The notes under the pieces are model-generated. The model made no database searches. It saw only the letters and a list, made by a program, of their open reading frames with translations, and was not told the DNA's origin. Position numbers and translations under genes: made by a program. A stretch of DNA of 64,000 nucleotides from Cryptomeria japonica (taxonomy: Eukaryota; Streptophyta; Pinopsida; Cupressales; Cupressaceae), in contig NC_081411.1 of NCBI RefSeq assembly GCF_030272615.1, forward strand, positions 212,118,744 to 212,182,743. Direction: 5' to 3'. Shown here piece after piece: positions 13,029 through 23,639 of this stretch; the first letter of the stretch is position 1, and each line of letters begins with the position of its first letter.

Positions 13029-13588
13029 CTGGGTTGAAAACCAAGACCCAAAATCCATCCCTTTGAGCACCTTGGCAACTTCAAAGCCACTTTGCAACTA
13101 CCTGCAAGGTGAAAAAGAGGAAGTAACCATGCACTTGCAAATTATACAATCCAAAAAACACATCAAAAAACATTTAAGGGAACACACTCGTGCTTTGTTA
13201 CCTTTTCACTCCAACAAAGTGTGAAAGAAACATCGTTCGGTTGAGCCAAACACTTCGACAGACATGCAGGGAGAACAAAAAAATCAAAGAATCGAGCATC
13301 TTTTGATAGTGTCAAGGAGAGCATCTTCCGATGGTTGGGTAAAAACATTGTCGTTCGCAAACTCTTGAAGAGTTGAGAAGAAGCGGGAAGAACAAAAGGA
13401 AACTTGGGAAGGAAAGGCATAAAGGTAGGTGCATTCAGTGTTGTCCTGGTCGGGAAGGCCAAGCTATGTCGTGGCAGTAAGGTGAAGCAATGCAAAGTTA
13501 ATGTGAGGAAGAGAAAGAGTGTAGGATGGCGGTGGGTAGAATTTATAGGCAAGTTGGTCATTAAGGTGGCCATGTGATCAAATTCCAC
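13029..13588 (-). pseudogene. Two-exon gene fragment (copy B) with transit-peptide-like start
   Basis: Exon 1 runs from an ATG at 13588 (or 13573) to 13202, ending gaaaag before gtaacaaagc. Exon 2 is 13097-13029, between a pyrimidine-rich acceptor ending gcaggtag and a donor gtgagg. Both join in phase 0 with no stop; exon 2 reads LQSGFEVAKVLKGMDFGSWF plus three residues. The first 80 residues are rich in Thr, Ser, Arg, His and Leu with almost no acidic residues (for example HRHPTLFLFLTLT), as in plastid or mitochondrial targeting peptides. No domain was recognised. A diverged copy in reverse orientation sits at 2505-2945, and a short third piece near 11580-11650. Whether this is the 5' end of a real gene or a transposon-captured fragment cannot be settled here. 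Confidence 0.5.
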
Positions 13589-13707
13589 ATGGATATCCTA
13601 TCAGATATAGGATATTGTAGGGGCAGGTTGACGAGGTGGGCCTGCACATGTTTTGGACAACACATAATTTGGGGCATTTTTGGACATGGTTGACAAATAA
13701 GGTTAGA

Positions 13708-13716
13708 ACACGTGGC
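13708..13716 (-). promoter_or_regulatory. G-box/ABRE-like site (gccacgtgt)
   Basis: The plus strand has acacgtggc, that is GCCACGTGT on the minus strand, a typical plant G-box bound by bZIP/bHLH factors. It lies about 120 bases upstream of the ATG at 13588. Single sites of this length also occur by chance. Confidence 0.35.
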
Positions 13717-13798
13717 AGACAAGTCGACAATGAAAAAATTATATGACCAGCTTGTCCGATCAACAATCTAGCTGGAGGGTGAAAAAATAAGGTTATGG

Positions 13799-13824
13799 GG
13801 TCCATGTGGCGTGCCACATGGACC
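13799..13824. repeat. Perfect 12-bp inverted repeat with 2-base loop
   Basis: ggtccatgtggc, then gt, then gccacatggacc: all 12 base pairs match. It stands upstream of the minus-strand gene fragment. Confidence 0.85.
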
Positions 13825-14434
13825 TCATAAGTTAGGGTGAGTGCATATAGGGGCCTCTCCCCTAGTTGTGGAAATGAATGAATGGAGGAATTTTAATGAC
13901 CTTCGCAAGACTTAATTGTCTAAGGGATAAAGATGTACAAAGTTGGTCCAATTTCAAGTTCTTTTTTATGTTGATTATTCTCTTATGAATCTTGAGTAAG
14001 AAACTCGGTGTTTTGTGAAGCTTTGACTTTTCAAAAAATTCATTCAGACTTATAACCTTTAATTCATTATCAAACTAGTTATGAATATCTTCATATGTTA
14101 CAGATTCCTTAATAAAATGTCATTTTGTTTCTATTATCCTCTTGCTGCAAAAAATGCACGTCCTTTCTTCCCAGTCTTCTTTGGGCACTTTCCATGTACC
14201 TATTTCATATCTCAAAAGGTTAGACCCAGTCCTTAACTGTGCGATTAGAATTTTGGCCTTTCCATTGATCGTAGATCTGTTGGTAAGATTTTTCATTACA
14301 CTCCCAAGTAGGGTTGAATTCTTTAATATAGTACATTTTTTTCCTACCTAGTTGTCTCGTCCACATGGCTTTCCTAAAGTTCTTTAATACTCACTTTTTT
14401 ATCTCCTCTTTACTACTAGAACAATCATGTAAAT
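13825..14434. other. No gene recognised
   Basis: AT-rich. The part after 14350 probably belongs to the 3' region of the neighbouring minus-strand LINE copy. Otherwise nothing identifiable. Confidence 0.35.
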
Positions 14435-15780
14435 TTATGTCCCACTATCCATCCACTTGTCATTTTGTTTCTTCCAAGTCTTTTTCCTACTACTTAGGTC
14501 CTCTTCAATAGTCAAATTGGGCCATTGGTGTTTATCCATATTTTCTACCTTTTTTAAGTAGCATAACAATCGAATGATTGTCAAAGCCTCAATTGGAAAC
14601 ATACCCACTTTCGCTAAAAGAACTTCATAAGGTATTGTTGATTTAACTCTGAGTCTGTTGGTGATAAAATATTTTTGAATTATTTCTATTTGCCTCCATT
14701 TGAGGTTACACATGTTATTCCCGCAAACTTCACACTCGTAAAGGATAACTAGCACCACTAACAAACCAAAAAGGGTTTTCTTAGTCTTCCAATCCCACAA
14801 CTCTGACTTCCTACATTTGTTATGAAGAAGGTATAAATCTCTCCAACCCCCTTGGATCATCTTTGATCTATAAGTCTCCCAGTTGAGCCTATTATGAATA
14901 TCAATTCCTAAGCATTTGTATTCTACCAGTACCTCCAAGGGGTTGCCCTAAAGATAAAATTGACTTGCTACTTCTTATTTTTTAAAGAAATATCATGACT
15001 TTGGTCTTGCTAGTATTCACTTGCATCCCAACCTCTTTAAAAAACAACTCAAGAGCCTTCAAATGATCGCTCAAATCTTATGCGGATTTTGTAATAAAAA
15101 CAAGGTCATTCGCATATAACAACAATTTCACCATGTATCCTACCAACTGGATACCTTCCCCATTAGTATTAAATAGCCACTCTTCAAGTTTATCAATATA
15201 TAAGTCAAACAATGTGGGAGATAGTAGACACCCCTATTTGATCCCAATGTCACTGTTGAAGCACTTAGACAACCCTTCTTTAGTTCTGATTTTAGCTCTA
15301 TCCTACTTATAGAGTTTGTGGGAAACAACTTTAAAATCCTTTGGAACCCCTAGTTCTTCCTTCCTGTGCTAAAGATTATCCCTATGGACAGTGTTAAAAG
15401 CTTTTTTGAAATCCATGAAGCAACAAAAGGCTTCTTCACCTTGGATGTCTCAAATGTTTTCATTGAAATGCCTTTGAGTGATGCAATGGTCAATGGTGGA
15501 ATGTTTAGGCTGAAAACCAACTTGTCCTCTAGCCCTTTTTCCCTATTTTTTTGCCCATTTACTAATTCTACGTTCTAGCATACTACCAAAAAGCTTTCCA
15601 AAGAGAGGTTTGACCATGATAGTAGGATATTTAGAAGAATTACCAATGTCTCCAATTTTGTGAAGAGGTATGACAACACTAGTTGTCCATTCAACCGGAA
15701 ACATGTTTTAGATAACTCTGTTAAAGATCTTCTTGATATGTGGAGCTAGGAGATCAACTCCCCACTTTAAAGGAAAATGA
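14435..15780 (-). pseudogene. LINE (non-LTR retrotransposon) ORF2 remnant, reverse transcriptase to C-terminus
   Basis: Read on the minus strand: VEWTTSVVIPL near 15690, the RT motif FMDFKKAFNTV near 15440 (family F-D-F-x-K-A-F-D), then GCLLSPTLFDLYIDKLEEWL near 15240-15180. Next is LLLYANDLVFIT near 15130, where the catalytic YADD has become YAND. An open C-terminal stretch (14938-14435) reads YKCLGIDIHNRLNW, a Trp-rich middle, and LRVKSTIPYEVLLAKVGMFP. This is the conserved region downstream of the RT in plant LINEs. Multiple stops and frameshifts and the lost Asp show it is dead. No poly(A) tail or target duplication was found. Confidence 0.8.
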
Positions 15781-15784
15781 ACTT

Positions 15785-18060
15785 TCAATACATATAATGA
15801 TGAAAGTGTTGTGGAATACAATCATATTTTTAGATTGGTGGAGTTTGATATTGGGGATTATTCTATTGAGATGAAATTAGATCACTCACCTCTTCTTGTT
15901 AAATTACACATTTCTCCATAAAGTCAACACAATGAGCAGGTTCACCACATGCAAAAGAAAATCCCTTACAAGGGAAAAATCTTCATAAATCAAGACAATA
16001 AAGAAACCTTTAGTATTGGTCTTAAGCAACATTTTCACAATATAAAATATAATAGAGAGGATAATGCAACCAATAAGATGGGTGCCCACATTTATTGCCA
16101 TTTGTTGATCCCAATAATTCACAAATCTTTAAGAGCATGGAAAAAGTATCACCCCAAGATGGGGGTTGCAAACAATTTTTCGACAAACCTATGGTATAAT
16201 GAAGAATGTAAGGTAGCCAAGAGATCACTAGAAGAGAGGGGAATAAACAAACAATACATGAAAAAATATGAAAAATTGGTGCAATCCAAAAAAGAAAAAT
16301 ATGTAAATGAAAGAAGGAAGGAACTGATATGTCGGGCTCCTTTATGAACAAGTTCATGAGAAAAACTATCCATTTGTTGTTAGCACATCAATGAAAATTT
16401 TCACAACAAATGATATTAAACAAGGAATAAAGAATTAGCAAGTGGTAAAGCACAATACATAGATGGGTTACAAGTTGAATTTCCAAAATGGGGGAGTGAG
16501 GTTGCTGCTCTTCACATAAAGAGAATTTTTAATAACATTAATCATAAAGTATTTTCGGTGGAGTGGACTACTAGTGTGGTTATCCCTCTCTTTAAAAATG
16601 GGGATATAAAAAGTTCATCTAACAGTCACACGATTATGGTTAGTCATCTCTTTGGCAAGCTCTTTAGGAGCATGTTAGAATGAAAGATCAATAGTTGGAC
16701 AAAAATGAAGGGTAAAACGGTGAAAGGACAATAAGATTTTAGGTCAAGACACGCTACCATTGATCACTGCATCACTCTTACATACTTAATTGAAAAAAAT
16801 TGAAACACTCAAGGCAAGGAAGCTTAATGTTCTTTTGTGGACTTTAAGAAAGCTTTTGACACAGTACCTAGAGACAAGCTATGACACAAAATGGAAGAAC
16901 TAGGCATCCCAAATGTGTATAGAGCTATAGTGAATGGACTATGTGAGAATATTAGAGCTAAAATCAGAACAAACTTGAAGGTATGTCAAATTGTTTTGGC
17001 AGCGACATTGGAGTCAAGAAAGGTTGTCGTCTATCTCCCACACTTTTTGATCTACATTGATAATTTAAAAGCGTGATTAAGCAAGACAGAGGGAGATGGT
17101 GTTCAGTTGGTAGGTTATGTGGTGAAAATACTTTTATATGTTGATTATGTTATCCTAATTTCAAAAATAGCTCATGAGTTAAGAGAACATATGAAAGCCT
17201 TAGAGCACTTTTGACATGAGGTTGGGATGCAAGTGAACATCACCAATAACAAAATCATGATCTTCTTGTTAAGAAGAAAATATATGCAAATTAGCTTTCT
17301 TTTTAAGGCAGACCATTGGAAATAGTGAAATAATACATGTATGCTGGGATTGAATTTCACTATAAGCTCAATTTGGAGTCATGTAGAACAAAAAGGATAC
17401 GGGGAGGTTGGAAAGCTTCATACTTACTTTAAAAAAGGTGCCAAAAAGTGGAACTTTGGGATTGGAAAACCAAGAAAACCTTTTTCGGTTTACTAGTCAC
17501 TTTGGTTGTCCTTTATGGTTGGGAAGTGTGGTGAAGCAACATGTAAAAGTATAGTTGGAGATAATTAGAAAGAATCTAGAAACATCTAATAAAACTATAG
17601 TTGGAGACAATCAAAAAGAATCTAGAAACATCTAATAACAAGCAATCTCAAAGTTAAAACCATAGTCTTGTATGAAATTCTGCTAACCGAAGTAAGTACT
17701 TTTCCATCAGAAGCATCGACATTAACTCGATTGATATGTTACATATAGAAGGTTGAAAACATGTATAAACATTGTTGGCCTAAAATGGTTGTGGAAGAGA
17801 CGATAAACTAAAAGAAGAAAAACTAGATGAAGCAGAACAATGATTGGATGAACAAGTGGGACATCAATTTGCATGAGTGTCCTGGCACCAACCATGAAAT
17901 AAAAAGTTATGTTATTGAAAAAATTTCAATTGGCACATGTGACAAAGTAGATTGGGTAGAAAAAAAACATACTACATTAAAGAGCTTAACCCAACAAATG
18001 ATCACGGTGAAAAAACATATTTAGGGGCTATTAAATGGAAAGCAAGGATGCTAGTTGCAC
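15785..18060 (+). pseudogene. LINE ORF2 remnant, end of endonuclease through RT to C-terminus
   Basis: Opens with the last part of an endonuclease domain (EMKLDHSPLLVKL near 15870-15905). A linker follows with a 132-codon open frame (15949-16347; SLRAWKKYHPKMG, YNEECKVAKRS). The RT then has VEWTTSVVIPLFKNGDI near 16558, FVDFKKAFDTVPRDKL near 16835-16885, EELGIPNVYRAIV, and LLYVDYVILIS near 17135, where YADD has become YVDY. The C-terminal part includes VLYEILLTEVSTFPSEA near 17665. A 45-bp segment around 17550-17640 is duplicated in tandem. Many stops. Same broad family as the minus-strand neighbour but a separate, diverged copy. Confidence 0.78.
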
Positions 18061-18712
18061 AATTGAGAACATGATCACACCACCTTAGGTGTAAGACGGG
18101 TAAGTGAAAGATATCCAAGGAAACATGGGTGGAAATAGATTGTATATTTTGAAATAAAGGGGTGGTGGAAACAAAATGGGACTTCATCATGGAGTGCATA
18201 GATTATGAGGACATCCACACTTAGTACGAAAATGGATTGAGGCTTGAAAACATGCACTAGTTGTTTGGGGAGGATAGAATTAACCAAATTACCAATCTCC
18301 TACTCAAAATCAATAGTATAAGATTTGATATCGAAAAGAATGTAGACACATAAAAATTAATTAAATTAATATCTCATTTCCTCTAAAGTTTGATTTATTT
18401 CAATAAATCAAACTCAACCTTAGGGAATATTCCAATCCTCTTCCTAATCCCAATCAATTAAAATAATTTATAATTAATTAATTTAATTTTGTGATTCCTA
18501 CAAACCCACCTTTTAACCCCCTTCATTAAGCTAATTAACCTAAGCCTAGTCCCTATTAACATTCATCTTCTTTTTAAATGTCACACATCTACCCAAGTCC
18601 ACACGTGACTCCCCTCATAAATAACTTGCATGCACAAGTCATTTCACCTCTCCACCTCATCTTTGACCAAAGAATGCTCACACATGTGTGAGAATTCTCT
18701 TCCCCATGGAGC
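18061..18712. other. No gene recognised
   Basis: AT-rich sequence after the LINE copy, then a block ending in a palindromic repeat (18676-18692) that was interrupted by the solo LTR. The 5-bp duplication ggagc occupies 18708-18712. Confidence 0.5.
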
Positions 18713-20080
18713 TGATGGACTTGAAAAGCACTGAGAGGGGGTGGGGGGGTGAGTCAATGACACCAAAACAAACACAACTTCAAACACTAACCAGTATATA
18801 AACTTAACCAAGCATTTAAACAAAATACATGCTATCCAAAGTGAAATAACAACATCCACATAAATTAGAACATCCACCATAACACGTGTTTTTATGTGGA
18901 AAACCCAAATAGGTAAAAACCACGGTGAGATGAAACTCACAAGTTAACTATCTGCAGTAATAGATAACTGATCGGTTAAGGTCTTACAAAGTGCTCTGCT
19001 AGGAGCGAATCTTGTTAGAGATCCCAAGCTTGATTAGAAGCTTATACCCTATTAAGAGTACTACCCTATTAGGAGTAACCTCGTTGGAGGATTTGAGAAT
19101 CCAAACTAATGGATCACCTTGTTAGAGGATTTGTACAATGAAGCTTGTTAGAGCTTACCCGGTTAGGGGATTTGATTCTGTTGTAATGATTAGAGAACAA
19201 CAAGAATGGTTTGATCTATTTTGAGTAGCACAATACTTGCTTGATCAGATCATTCTAAGTACATTCAACACTGCTCTTTATCTTAACACTTATCGCTCTT
19301 CAACAAAAGATTTCACTCTTTATGCATATCAGTATTCGCATAATCTCCTCTTCTATATCAGTTATTTGTTTTAAATGATTCACTAAGATGTCTTTAAATA
19401 GAAATTCAAATCTTATGTTGGCCAATGGAAATCAATACACAATTTCCTAGGTGCAATGTATCTAGACAAGTAAACATAACTCATCACAAAAATGACTGCC
19501 AAGAAAACGGTGTCGGTAACTCATCACAAAATCAGATACCGGTTAGAACAGTCAATACCGGTTGGACCAAAACATGTGAACCATTGTCCTGGAATCTTCC
19601 ACTTGATCTCCATCTTCATATTCATTTTGATTTTGATGCCGACTTAATGTAACCACAGGTTATCTCTTAAGCACATACCGGTTGACATAGAGTACCAGTT
19701 AGAGATAGACCTTAAACATACCGGTTAGCAGTGTAAACCAATGAAGTTACACCGGTAGTCAATGTAATCATGTGTGTGTGAGAGAGTGTTTCATCAATGA
19801 CAACAAGTGATGAATACATTACAATCATCATCAAGCCAACAGGAGCTACCGTACACCTTTCCCTTTTAGTCTGCATGTCATAACCCCCTTCTTATAGCAC
19901 ATACACTTTTCTAAAAGTGTTTTCACTTGTTAGCCTCATGGTCTTTCCAAGATTTTCTCACACATGTGTGAGCACATCTGGACCTCTTCCCCATGACAAG
20001 TGTTCTTCCCAAGATGTGCTCACACATGCGTGAGCACACCTTGTCCTCTTCCCCATGCCAAGTGTTCTTCCCAAGGATTG
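18676..20080. repeat. Palindromic repeat units (gctcacacatgtgtgagc) flanking the solo LTR
   Basis: Three copies occur: 18676-18692, 19957-19972 and 20017-20038, each followed by ctcttccccatg. The last two form a 60-bp tandem pair that shares caagtgttcttcccaag. The first copy's unit was split by the solo LTR, so all three probably belonged to one short array before the insertion. Confidence 0.75.
18713..19841 (-). mobile_element. Solo LTR, 1129 bp, same family as the LTRs of the 37019-44276 element
   Basis: Flanked by ggagc at 18708-18712 and 19842-19846, with TGATGG...CCAACA ends. It aligns along its length with 37019-38106 and 43211-44276: the same start tgatggactt-aaaagcact, the G-run with gtga-tca, the block gtggaaaacccaaatagg, the aggagcgaatcttgttagag stretch, the caatgacaacaagtgatgaa stretch and the end catcatcaagccaaca. 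Orientation follows the intact relative, in which this left end abuts the primer-binding site of a minus-strand element. A textbook solo LTR. Confidence 0.93.
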
Positions 20081-22190
20081 ACACTTGATCCACAAGTCAA
20101 AAGGATATATGCCTTGTCCACTCCATCTCCTCTCTTTCAATCAGAGCCATTCATCATCCTTTCAATCTTGACTGCCCATTTCAAATCTCCAAGGTCTATA
20201 AGTTGAAGCCTTCATTCATCACAAATCATCCAATTTTCATTACATCGTTATGCTAGCCTTTTAGTCATAAGTCCATCTCATTATCAAGTTTATGTTCTCA
20301 TTGTGAAAGCATAATCATCTGCACAGAACACTCATCATGTTCACATCTTCATGCATCATCCTTATGTTGTTATGCAAATGTGACCAATCCACATTTCACA
20401 CTCCATCCACTCTCCCACTCTTCATTTGTCAATCTTGGAGTAACGAGATCATGGAGACGATGAGGACAAGGAAGATCAAGTTGCATAGGGAGCATCATGA
20501 GGGAAGTACTGGTCTTATATTTGTTCCTTTCTCATGTTTTTATATGTTAACAATCTTTCTTGATGTGTTAACAATCTTTCTTGATGAAATGAATGCATAG
20601 TGATTTATGTTTAATACTAACATCTTCATTTTATAAGTGACAAAAATTTGAAGATTAATCTTTGATGCTATCTGTATGCGAGATTTATGGTGATCAAAAT
20701 AATTAAATTGAGATCAAAAAGGCCAACATACCAATGATACTTTTGAGTACAAAGATTAACTAACTTAAACTAGTTTAAACAAGTTAACTCCCCAAGATGT
20801 GTCTCATTGTTCTCTATCTCATAGGATCCCTAAAGCCAATGTTTTTCTCTCAGATCATTGAGCAAATGACTTTAGGAATGACAACTCCAAGAACGAGTGA
20901 TAAAGTGATATATGTGCATAAATGCATCTAAGATCTATATGATATGTTCAAGCTATGATGAAGATAATGATATGATAAAGATATTAACAAACTAGACTAA
21001 CATAATATGCTAACATGAATATTTTATGATATGAAATGCTTCTAAATGCTAAAAAATGTTATTCTAACAAAGAGAGGCTAAAATGCTTGATATAATTAGA
21101 CTATAATGTAGATGCATAAAACTTGGATATGGATTATGAAGAAATGGGCCCTATTTATAGAGGAAATGGGGAAATGGATGATTAAGATTGAATAATCTTA
21201 ACAAGGGCTAGGATTGAAAGCTACTCAATCCATGTTTATAATTTTCACCAATGAAATGGTGACAATTATCAACAAGAGGTGGCTTGAGAGGCAATGTAAG
21301 AGGCATTAAATGCCTGATAAGACATGAGGGTCACCCTAGGAGGGTGTGGTTAGGGTTAATTAGGATTAACCAATGGATGAAGCTTTTACCCAAGAGATAA
21401 ATGCAAGCGTTAATAAGATAATTAGGGTGAAAGCCATGAGTGCTTGATGAGACCCTTGGGTTGGATGAGAGTTACGTTAGAGACAAATTCTCTAACCATA
21501 AGTGAAGGTTGGATTAACCATTAATGTTTTGGAAGACTTTGGGGACAAATTTGTAAGAGCCTTAAAAATGACTTTGGGGACAAATTTGTAAGAGCCTTAA
21601 AAATTTGGGGAACTCAACAAGTTAACTTGTTGAAAATGATAAAGTCTTAAATGCATTTAGAAGACTTTCTTCCAAATTTGAGAAGTGACTTCCCCAAATT
21701 TAGGGATGTGATATGATTAGGAGAATTAAGGCTAGTTAAGTGAGATTTGAGGACTTCTAGAAGAATGATTAGGATGCAAGTGTGAAATGTAGGAGAATGC
21801 AAGTGAGAGGAAATAGGATTTTAATTAAAATAAAAATGTTTTATTTCAACTAAAATGGATGCAACTTTCATTTGTAGGAAAATGCAAGTGGGGGGGAGGG
21901 GGGGTTATAAATAAATTTGATTTATTTATATGCAAGGATGATTTTAATTAAATGCAAATTTAATTAAAATGGTGAAAAGGGGATTTAATTAAATAAAGTG
22001 ATTTATTTAATTAAAGGTTAGAAAGTGGTTAGTTGAATTTAATTAAATAAATTGAATAATTATTTTAATCAAATAGATGAAAAATGGAGAAATTAATTAA
22101 ATAAAATGTAATTAATAGGGGGATGTGGTTTAAATAAATATTAAATATTTATTTAACTATATGGTCAGATTTATACGTCTACATTTTGTC
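20081..22190. other. No gene recognised; AT-rich with small tandem duplications
   Basis: Contains a 22-bp tandem duplication (gttaacaatctttcttgatg, about 20547-20585) and a 35-bp one (gactttggggacaaatttgt and following, 21535-21605). The last 110 bases (about 22080-22186, ending cagatttatacgtctaca) closely match 30430-30556. This segment therefore ends in a repeat, probably an LTR edge, but its other end was not found. Confidence 0.45.
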
Positions 22191-22804
22191 CCTTTGAAGT
22201 GACGTGTGTGCACACGTTGATTCAAAGAAAATCATTTGATAGTTGCAATTTTTTTATCGATATGGTGTTGCTTGTCAAAATGTTTGATATAATGCCCCAA
22301 TTGTGGATTTGATGAATGATATTGATGATGTCACCTCGGGAGATGAATCAAGGGTATGATGAATTAAAATTGCTTGATATGTTGCAAAAAAATTCAAATT
22401 GTTGACCTTTTGATTTTTGTTTTGATATGATAATGTTGATGATGTTTGAATTTTGGATACACACAATTTGATTCATCTCCCGATAAATGATGTTGATAAT
22501 ATTAATAAATGGAAAAGTGGAAAAATATATGCCCCACTTATTAACCCTCTCTATTACCCTCTTAAAAAGGTACAAAGTGAAAAAGAAAATTTATTTTACA
22601 CTCCTCTTCTTGTGATTTGTGCTTTTGGATCTCTGATGATGATGTTGATTCCCTACCATTCTCACCATTTCAAGCACGTCAGGCGATACTAGAGACCCGT
22701 CGCCTATGGACCACCGGTAAGTGACCAAAAGCACTATCTTTTTGTACGATTTTTGTGAATTTTTGCCACGTTTTTCATTTTTTAGGGTCATATTTTTGTG
22801 TTTT

Positions 22805-23045
22805 AGCGCATACGCAATGTAACTTAGCACATATAAACCCTAGGGTTAGGTTTTAGCAGGTAGGTTGGATAGGTTAGCACTTAGTTCAGAATTAGTACAT
22901 ACACAACACATAATAGCGCATAGGACATGCTAGCGCATTGGTCGATCAGGATAGCACAATGGAGGTCTATTTTAGCACATAGACCATGATTTTTAGTGCA
23001 TGTAAAGCAGTTTAGCGCATTGAATGTATGATTTAGCGCGTGAGG
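22805..23045. repeat. Array of ttagcgcat words
   Basis: The word tagcgcat or tagcacat recurs about a dozen times in 240 bases with irregular spacing (for example 22803, 22827, 22912, 22931, 23019). It is non-coding and stands upstream of the PMD pseudogene. Confidence 0.65.
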
Positions 23046-23099
23046 CTGAAAAATAATTTATGGTCGCCTGCTGAGTTGATTTTGGTTTTGAATAAATTG

Positions 23100-23625
23100 A
23101 GATATGATGTGATCGATGTGTTTAACTCATTTTGATGTTGATATGGGTCTGATGGAGTTGTTTTTGCCTGATATGGGTCTTAGGATTGAATTTTCTGTTA
23201 TGTTGCTCTGATATGGTGCACTGATATGAGTCACGATATGGGTCGTTGTTTTGATATGAGTATATGAAGCATTGATATGGGGCACTAATATGGTTCACTA
23301 TGTTGTTTTACTGATATGGATCACTGATATGGGATTCTCTGATATGTTGTTTTGATATGTTTCGTCGATATGTTGCTATGATATGGGATACTGATATGGA
23401 TTACCGATATGAAATTACTGATATGTTGTTGATATAATGCTCTCTGATATGGATATGGTTCACTGATATGTTTCTGATCTTGTCGATATGATTTCCGATA
23501 TGATGTTGATTTGATTCCTGATATGAATTTTGATATGATTATGATTTTGTTGATATGATGTTGATATGATTCCTGATATGTTTCGGTTTGATCTTGATAT
23601 GATGTTCTTGATATTACATTTGGAA
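23100..23625. repeat. Dense array of tgatatg words
   Basis: The heptamer tgatatg, or a one-base variant, occurs close to thirty times in about 520 bases at irregular spacing of 10-25 bases, often as ctgatatgg. It ends shortly before recognisable PMD coding sequence, so it may lie in an intron or promoter of that gene. Confidence 0.75.
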
Positions 23626-23639
23626 TGTATTTGATTGAG

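Noticed and set aside
14435-18060. Twin priming (5' inversion) of one LINE
   Set aside because: Both halves contain the same RT-to-C-terminus region and have diverged, so they are two insertions.
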